From JAICNG01 sp035765135 (lineage in GTDB: Bacteria; Gemmatimonadota; Gemmatimonadetes; Gemmatimonadales; Gemmatimonadaceae), in assembly GCA_035765135.1 (NCBI GenBank), contig DASTYE010000182.1, positions 1 through 8,872 of the forward strand: DNA of 8,872 bases, read 5' to 3'. Position 1 is the first letter of the stretch, and the number at the start of each line of letters is the position of its first letter. Position numbers and translations under genes: made by a program. Shown here piece by piece: positions 5,468 to 8,872 of the stretch. Under the pieces are notes generated by a model. It did not search any database and was not told where the DNA came from. It saw nothing but the letters and a program-made list of their open reading frames with translations.

Positions 5468-6100
5468 GAAGCTCGCCAGCACCTTCTGCCGATGTCGCGC
5501 GGCCTTCGCCCGGTTCCCGCAGGTCGCCATGTCGCACCAGCGACGCCGACCGTTCTTCGTCCCGTCGTAGAAGACCCGCGGGCACCGGGCATCCGCGCAG
5601 CGGCGCACGCGGGAGAGCTCGCCGAGGACGAGCGCATCCGCCGCCGACTCGACGATTGGAATCATTAGACCAGCGAAAGCGTCACCGACCGGAACGAAGG
5701 AGCGCTGGAAGCTCCCGTCCGCGCGCGCCTCGAGACGGCGCGTGCCGGCGCTCCGCCCGAGCACGCGGTTGATCTCGTTGACGGCGTTGAGGCGCACCTC
5801 GGCGACATGCACCCCGCGCTCGGCGAGCGATCGAAGCGCCGCACGAATGCGTCGCGCATCGGCGAGCGCCGCGGTCGCTCCGGCCGGCTGCTGCAGCGCA
5901 CGGCGCCGGATGCCGCCGCCACGCTCTCCATCCAGCACCGCCGCATCCTCGAGCCACCGCACGAGCGCATCGAAATCGCGAAGAAGGTCGACGCGGCTCC
6001 CGCGACGCGCGTCATCCGTATTGACGAAATCGAGCCAGAGCCGCTCGCCCAGGAAGGTGAACGGAACGAGGTCGTGCGTGGTTGTGAGGGGGAGCGACAT
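5465..6100 (-). CDS. CGNR zinc-finger regulator (ABATE-CGNR architecture)
   Basis: This 211-residue protein has the N-terminal domain often called ABATE, starting F-L-G-E-R-L-W-L-D-F-V-N-T (16-28), a typical opening for this family. The C-terminal zinc finger has ligands C168, C173, C189 and C194 and the diagnostic C-G-N-R (194-197), followed by a basic helix AKAARHRQK. Family members are thought to bind DNA and sense stress, and their exact targets are poorly known. ATG 6100 is supported by purines GAGAGAA about 5 nt upstream and by a well-spaced promoter further up. The gene converges on the ECF sigma gene; its stop falls in the last degenerate unit of the nonamer array. It is divergent from the yjjX-like gene. 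A link to the TetR/sigma pair would be speculative. Confidence 0.9.
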   Translation of the reverse strand: MSLPLTTTHDLVPFTFLGERLWLDFVNTDDARRGSRVDLLRDFDALVRWLEDAAVLDGERGGGIRRRALQQPAGATAALADARRIRAALRSLAERGVHVAEVRLNAVNEINRVLGRSAGTRRLEARADGSFQRSFVPVGDAFAGLMIPIVESAADALVLGELSRVRRCADARCPRVFYDGTKNGRRRWCDMATCGNRAKAARHRQKVLASF

Positions 6101-6124
6101 GAAGTGTTCTCTCGCGGGGGAGAA

Positions 6125-6153
6125 AGCATATCCCTGTCGGTCCGACGAATCAA
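6125..6153 (-). promoter_or_regulatory. Promoter of the CGNR gene
   Basis: On the minus strand TTGATT (6153-6148) is followed after exactly 17 nt by TATGCT (6130-6125). Transcription would start at about 6118, leaving a leader of about 18 nt that carries the purine-rich ribosome site. Four of six bases match each consensus hexamer. Confidence 0.6.
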
Positions 6154-6181
6154 GCGGCCAAAATTCGGGCTCGACGCGCTG

Positions 6182-6199
6182 TCGTGATTTTCGTCACGA
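6182..6199. promoter_or_regulatory. CRP/FNR-like dyad in the divergent spacer
   Basis: TCGTGA (6182-6187), six bases, TCACGA (6194-6199) form a perfect inverted repeat. The spacing and GTGA/TCAC core match the CRP-family site TGTGA-N6-TCACA with the outer base changed. It is centred about 72 bp upstream of the predicted CGNR transcription start, a place where CRP-type activators can act, and upstream of the yjjX-like gene too. A chance dyad cannot be excluded. Confidence 0.4.
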
Positions 6200-6292
6200 T
6201 GCGACCTCGTTAGGCTCCTCCGCCCCCTCGCCGCTTCGAAATTCCCTCGGTGCGCTGGACGACGGACGATTGATCGGCGAACTTTCCCCGCC

Positions 6293-6982
6293 ATGACGCC
6301 CGAGCTCCTCACCGGCGCGCGACTCGTCGCCGTCGGCTCCACCAATCCGGTGAAGATCGCCGCCGTACGCGCGGTCATCGCCCGCGTCGCCCGCTCCGCG
6401 CGCGTGGACGGGGTGAAGGTCGACTCGACCGTTCGCGATCAGCCGTGGGGCGACGAAGAGACGATCCGCGGCGCGCGGTCGCGAGCGGCCGCCGCGCGCG
6501 AGGCCCTTGGCGCCGACCTCGGCGTGGGCCTCGAGGGCGGAGTGGTGGAGGACGACGGCGGCCTCCGCACCTGCGCGTGGGCGGTCGTCGTCGGTCCGGA
6601 CCAGCGCGAAGGGAAAGGCGGATCGCTGGCGATGCCTCTTCCGCCGGTCGTGGCCGGTCTCGTGCGTGGCGGTCTCGAGCTCGGGCACGCGATGGACGAG
6701 GTCGCCGGCACGATCAACGTGAAGCAGGCCGAAGGCGCGGTCGGTCTCCTCACCGCTGGACTGATCGACCGGCAGCGCGCCTATGAGGCTCTGGTGGTGT
6801 ACGCGCTGGCGCCTTTCCTCGTGTCGTGGCCCGACGGCGGAGGTAGTCGAGGTCGTCAAGGTCGTCGAGGTCGTCAAGGTCGTCGAGGTAGTCGAGGTAG
6901 TCGAGGTAGTCGAGGTGAGCTGGAGGCGGACTCCGTGATTCCTCGACGACCTCGACGACCTGGACGACCTGGACGACCTTGA
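6293..6982 (+). CDS. yjjX: Inosine/xanthosine triphosphatase, YjjX/DUF84 family, with repeat-encoded tail
   Basis: This enzyme hydrolyses the deaminated purine nucleotides ITP and XTP, keeping them out of nucleic acids. Recognisable family blocks are STNPVKI (16-22), QPWGDEETIRGARSRA (50-65), GLEGGV (79-84), the block ending GAVGLLTAGLIDR (148-160) and ALAPF (171-175), in the same order as E. coli YjjX. The family normally ends here, at about 175-180 residues. In this gene the frame continues 49 residues to 229 through the nonamer array: a Gly-X-Y run (184-208) rich in Arg, Ser and Gln, then a Pro-Arg run (218-229) from the inverted arm. The stop TGA (6980-6982) comes from a one-base variant of a repeat unit. 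There is no clear Shine-Dalgarno sequence before ATG 6293. The thioesterase gene begins 28 bp downstream. Confidence 0.88.
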   Translation: MTPELLTGARLVAVGSTNPVKIAAVRAVIARVARSARVDGVKVDSTVRDQPWGDEETIRGARSRAAAAREALGADLGVGLEGGVVEDDGGLRTCAWAVVVGPDQREGKGGSLAMPLPPVVAGLVRGGLELGHAMDEVAGTINVKQAEGAVGLLTAGLIDRQRAYEALVVYALAPFLVSWPDGGGSRGRQGRRGRQGRRGSRGSRGSRGELEADSVIPRRPRRPGRPGRP

Positions 6983-6989
6983 CGACCTC
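6840..6989. repeat. Inverted nonamer array 2 (inside the yjjX-like 3' end)
   Basis: The left arm (6840-6911) is eight consecutive units of GAGGTNGTC or AAGGTCGTC, followed by a partial unit to 6916. The right arm (6945-6989) is five units of GACGACCTN, preceded by a partial CCTC (6941-6944). The centre contains a small GGAG-GCGGA-CTCC hairpin. The unit is the same as in array 1, so the two loci share one repeat family. Because the period is three codons and the yjjX-like frame avoids the TAG phase, the array is translated. It separates the yjjX-like gene from the thioesterase start by little more than its own length. Confidence 0.9.
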
Positions 6990-7010
6990 GAACACATCGA
7001 ACCGGCTCCC

Positions 7011-7451
7011 ATGAAGAAGCCCTTCATCATCTCCGAGTACGTCCGCTGGGGAGACATCGACCTTGCGGGCATCATCTGCTACGGCGCGTACATCCGGTTC
7101 TTCGAGCTCGCGGAGACCGAGATCTTCCGCGCCGCCGGTCTGCCGTTCAAGGAGATGTTCGACCGCTACGACATGTGGCTGCCGCGGAAGCTCATGCACA
7201 CCGAGTTTCACTCACCGGCCCTCCTCGATGAGCGGCTCAAGGTCGTCACCTATTTCACCCGGATCGGCAAGACCTCGCTCACGATCAACTTCGACGTGAT
7301 GAGCGCCGATGGCGTGCTGCATGCCACCGCCCATCAGGTGCTCGTCTGCGTCTCCCGTTCAACGTTCGAGAAGAAACCGCTTCCGCCCGAGGTCGCCCGC
7401 GCCGTCGAGCCGTTCGTGATGGCGCCCGAGGAGGCGAGGAAGGCGGCATAA
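7011..7451 (+). CDS. Hotdog-fold acyl-CoA thioesterase, 4-hydroxybenzoyl-CoA thioesterase/YbgC type
   Basis: This 146-residue cytoplasmic enzyme probably hydrolyses an acyl-CoA or aryl-CoA thioester. The N-terminal motif W-G-D-I-D-L-A-G-I (13-21) aligns without gaps to the G-D-C-D-P-A-G-I motif of Pseudomonas 4-hydroxybenzoyl-CoA thioesterase, placing the catalytic aspartate at D17, the same number as in that enzyme. The next segment, Y-x-x-Y-I-R-F-F-E-L-A, is the hotdog helix. The length is normal for a single hotdog domain. The substrate is not evident: YbgC-like members act on short-chain or Tol-Pal-linked substrates, but no tol-pal genes are present. ATG 7011 lacks a Shine-Dalgarno sequence and lies 21 bp after the nonamer array, suggesting co-transcription with the yjjX-like gene or a promoter I cannot see. 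The M1 peptidase gene follows after 14 bp. Confidence 0.85.
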   Translation: MKKPFIISEYVRWGDIDLAGIICYGAYIRFFELAETEIFRAAGLPFKEMFDRYDMWLPRKLMHTEFHSPALLDERLKVVTYFTRIGKTSLTINFDVMSADGVLHATAHQVLVCVSRSTFEKKPLPPEVARAVEPFVMAPEEARKAA

Positions 7452-7465
7452 AAGAGGAGCTCGGA

Positions 7466-8872
7466 ATGCGGAATCCGGATTACGTATTGGTGGCTCTCGC
7501 GATCGCGACCGCGTCGTGCGCCACCGCCAGCCAGCCGTTGGATCGCCCGATACCCCCGACCGAGTCGGCGGCTGCACCCCTGCGGCCACGTCCGTACCCC
7601 GTTTTCGAGACGCCCGACTTTGCGCGAGCCGTCGAGCGTGGAACGCGCACGCGAACGGGGCGGCCCGGGCCGAGCTACTGGCAGCAGTTCGCCACCTACC
7701 GGCTCGAGGCGGAGTACGAGCCGGCGACCAAACGGCTCAGGGGTCGCGGAACGCTGCGGTACGAGAACCGGTCCCCCGACACGCTGCGGAACGTCTTCCT
7801 TCATCTACACCCCAACCTGTTCGCACCCGGTGCGCTCCGGAACGAGGAGACCCCGCTCACCGGCGGCATGGAGCTCAGGCGGGTCACGGTCGATGGGCGA
7901 GCGCTCACGCCAGCACCTAACGACACGGGCGTCGGCTACGCGATCTCTTCGACCATCCTGCGGGTGAGGCCTCCCACCCGCGTGGCGCCGGGCGCCTCGG
8001 TTCAGCTCGAGATGGAATGGGAGTACACGATCCCTCCGGACGGCGCGCCCCGAACCGGTCGGGATGACGACATTGCCTACATCGCCTACTGGTACCCCCA
8101 GTTCGCCGTGTACGACGATGTATCGCGCCGGTGGCAGACGGATCCGTATATGGGGAACGCCGAGTTCTACATGGGCTACGCGGATTACGACGTGGCGATC
8201 ACGGTCCCCGAGGGATGGCTCGTGACCGCGACGGGCGAGCTCACGAATGCATCCGAGGTTCTGACGGCGCAGACGCGGGCACGTCTCGACACGGCCCGTC
8301 GGTCACGCGCCATTACCCACGTCGTTCGTGAGGCCGACCGGGGAGCGGGGAAGGCGACCGCTCGCGGCCGCGACGGGAAGCTCACCTGGCGGTTCCGGGC
8401 CGCCAACGTGCGCGACTTCGCCTTCGGCACCTCCGACAAGTACCTGTGGGATGCGACGGTCGCCGTCGTCGGCGACGCCACCGGCGATGGCCGAGCGGAC
8501 ACGAGCGCGATTCACACCTTCTGGCGCCCCGAGCGGCGTGCCTGGGCCTGGGATCAGTCCGCTCGTTATGCCCAGCACTCGGTGGAATTCCTGTCCCGCT
8601 ACCTCTGGCCGTACCCATATCCGCACATGACGGCGGTCGATGGCGTCGTTTCGTGCAGCGGAATGGAGTACCCGATGATGACGTGCATTGGAGGGCGACG
8701 GGACACGCTTGGCCTCTACTCGGTCACCGTGCACGAGATCGCGCACATGTGGTTCCCGATGCAGGTGGGATCGGACGAGAAGCGCTACTCGTGGCAGGAC
8801 GAGGGATTCACGCGGTTCAACCAGGCGCAGGGGATGCGGGAGTTCTTCGCCGGGCTGGACCGCGAAAGCAAC
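7466..8872 (+). CDS. M1-family zinc metallopeptidase (gluzincin), probable lipoprotein, 3' truncated by window end
   Basis: The frame runs open from ATG 7466 to the last base, giving 469 residues without a stop. The zinc site is H-E-I-A-H (423-427), then exactly 18 residues to E446, the M1 HExxH-x18-E pattern; the last ligand sits in DEGFTRF where NEGFA is usual. G-M-E-Y-P (399-403) is the substrate-recognition motif in place of G-A-M-E-N. M1 enzymes remove N-terminal residues from peptides. The N-terminus MRNPDYVLVALAIATASC has a short hydrophobic stretch and Cys18 after A-T-A-S, a weak lipobox, so the protein is probably exported and perhaps lipid-anchored. Residues about 60-250 would be the N-terminal beta domain. 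The proton-donor tyrosine expected downstream of the zinc site lies beyond the window. A strong Shine-Dalgarno GAGGAG (7454-7459) fixes the start. The thioesterase stop is 14 bp upstream, indicating one operon. Confidence 0.9.
   Translation, partial: MRNPDYVLVALAIATASCATASQPLDRPIPPTESAAAPLRPRPYPVFETPDFARAVERGTRTRTGRPGPSYWQQFATYRLEAEYEPATKRLRGRGTLRYENRSPDTLRNVFLHLHPNLFAPGALRNEETPLTGGMELRRVTVDGRALTPAPNDTGVGYAISSTILRVRPPTRVAPGASVQLEMEWEYTIPPDGAPRTGRDDDIAYIAYWYPQFAVYDDVSRRWQTDPYMGNAEFYMGYADYDVAITVPEGWLVTATGELTNASEVLTAQTRARLDTARRSRAITHVVREADRGAGKATARGRDGKLTWRFRAANVRDFAFGTSDKYLWDATVAVVGDATGDGRADTSAIHTFWRPERRAWAWDQSARYAQHSVEFLSRYLWPYPYPHMTAVDGVVSCSGMEYPMMTCIGGRRDTLGLYSVTVHEIAHMWFPMQVGSDEKRYSWQDEGFTRFNQAQGMREFFAGLDRESN

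Noticed and set aside
6840..6989. Nonamer and heptamer arrays as a CRISPR array
   Set aside because: Units are 7 or 9 bp with no unique spacers, and the arms are inverted; no cas genes are present.
6194..7075. Minus-strand frames with Ser/Thr, Asp-Leu or Ser-Arg repeats around the yjjX-like gene
   Set aside because: They are the nonamer array translated in other frames, extended over a gene with clear YjjX motifs on the plus strand.
983..7920. Recurrence of GTTAGG/CCTAAC at about 984, 3233, 6209 and 7917
   Set aside because: Four copies is close to the number expected by chance for this hexamer on both strands at this base composition.

Overview
The window comes from a GC-rich bacterial chromosome (roughly 60-65% G+C by eye) and reads as ordinary genes separated by unusual repeat-rich intergenic DNA. 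No gene gives a firm taxonomic marker. The mix of high GC, Deinococcus-like leaderless promoters, a lipoprotein-like M1 peptidase and a CGNR protein would fit Gemmatimonadota or a similar soil phylum, but this is a weak inference.

Layout. 1-300 is the 3' end of a protein with DxDxDG repeats (+). 308-448 is an inverted heptamer array around a perfect hairpin. 518-3151 is a DEAH/HrpA-like helicase with a DEIH box and an Arg-rich tail (+); its 3' end overlaps by 21 bp a convergent GNAT acetyltransferase (3131-3685, -). 3738-3850 is a second inverted heptamer array. 3851-4011 is an AT-rich regulatory stretch leading into a TetR/AcrR repressor (4012-4623, +) with a predicted leaderless, self-operated promoter. 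An RpoE/SigR-like ECF sigma factor follows 43 bp later (4667-5293, +). 5287-5467 is an inverted nonamer array that supplies the stop codons of both the sigma gene and the convergent CGNR zinc-finger regulator (5465-6100, -). A divergent 192-bp spacer holds the CGNR promoter and a CRP-like dyad. Then come a YjjX-type ITP/XTPase (6293-6982, +) whose C-terminus runs through a second inverted nonamer array (6840-6989), a hotdog thioesterase (7011-7451, +), and an M1 metallopeptidase cut off by the window end (7466-8872, +).

How it fits together. The TetR and ECF sigma genes look like one stress-response transcription unit: the repressor carries a CRGGC cysteine pair and appears to bind a GACC-N4-GGTC site inside its own promoter, and no anti-sigma gene lies next to the sigma factor. 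YjjX, the thioesterase and the M1 peptidase are closely spaced and may be co-transcribed, but they do not form an obvious pathway.

The most interesting content is the repeats. Two families of short tandem repeats, 7 bp (GANNTC plus a linker base) and 9 bp (GAGGTNGTC), each occur twice in under 9 kb, always as head-to-head inverted arms around a central segment and always at gene ends. They look like terminator or mRNA-end hairpins built from microsatellite-like units, and one of them has been read into protein as a Gly-X-Y tail.
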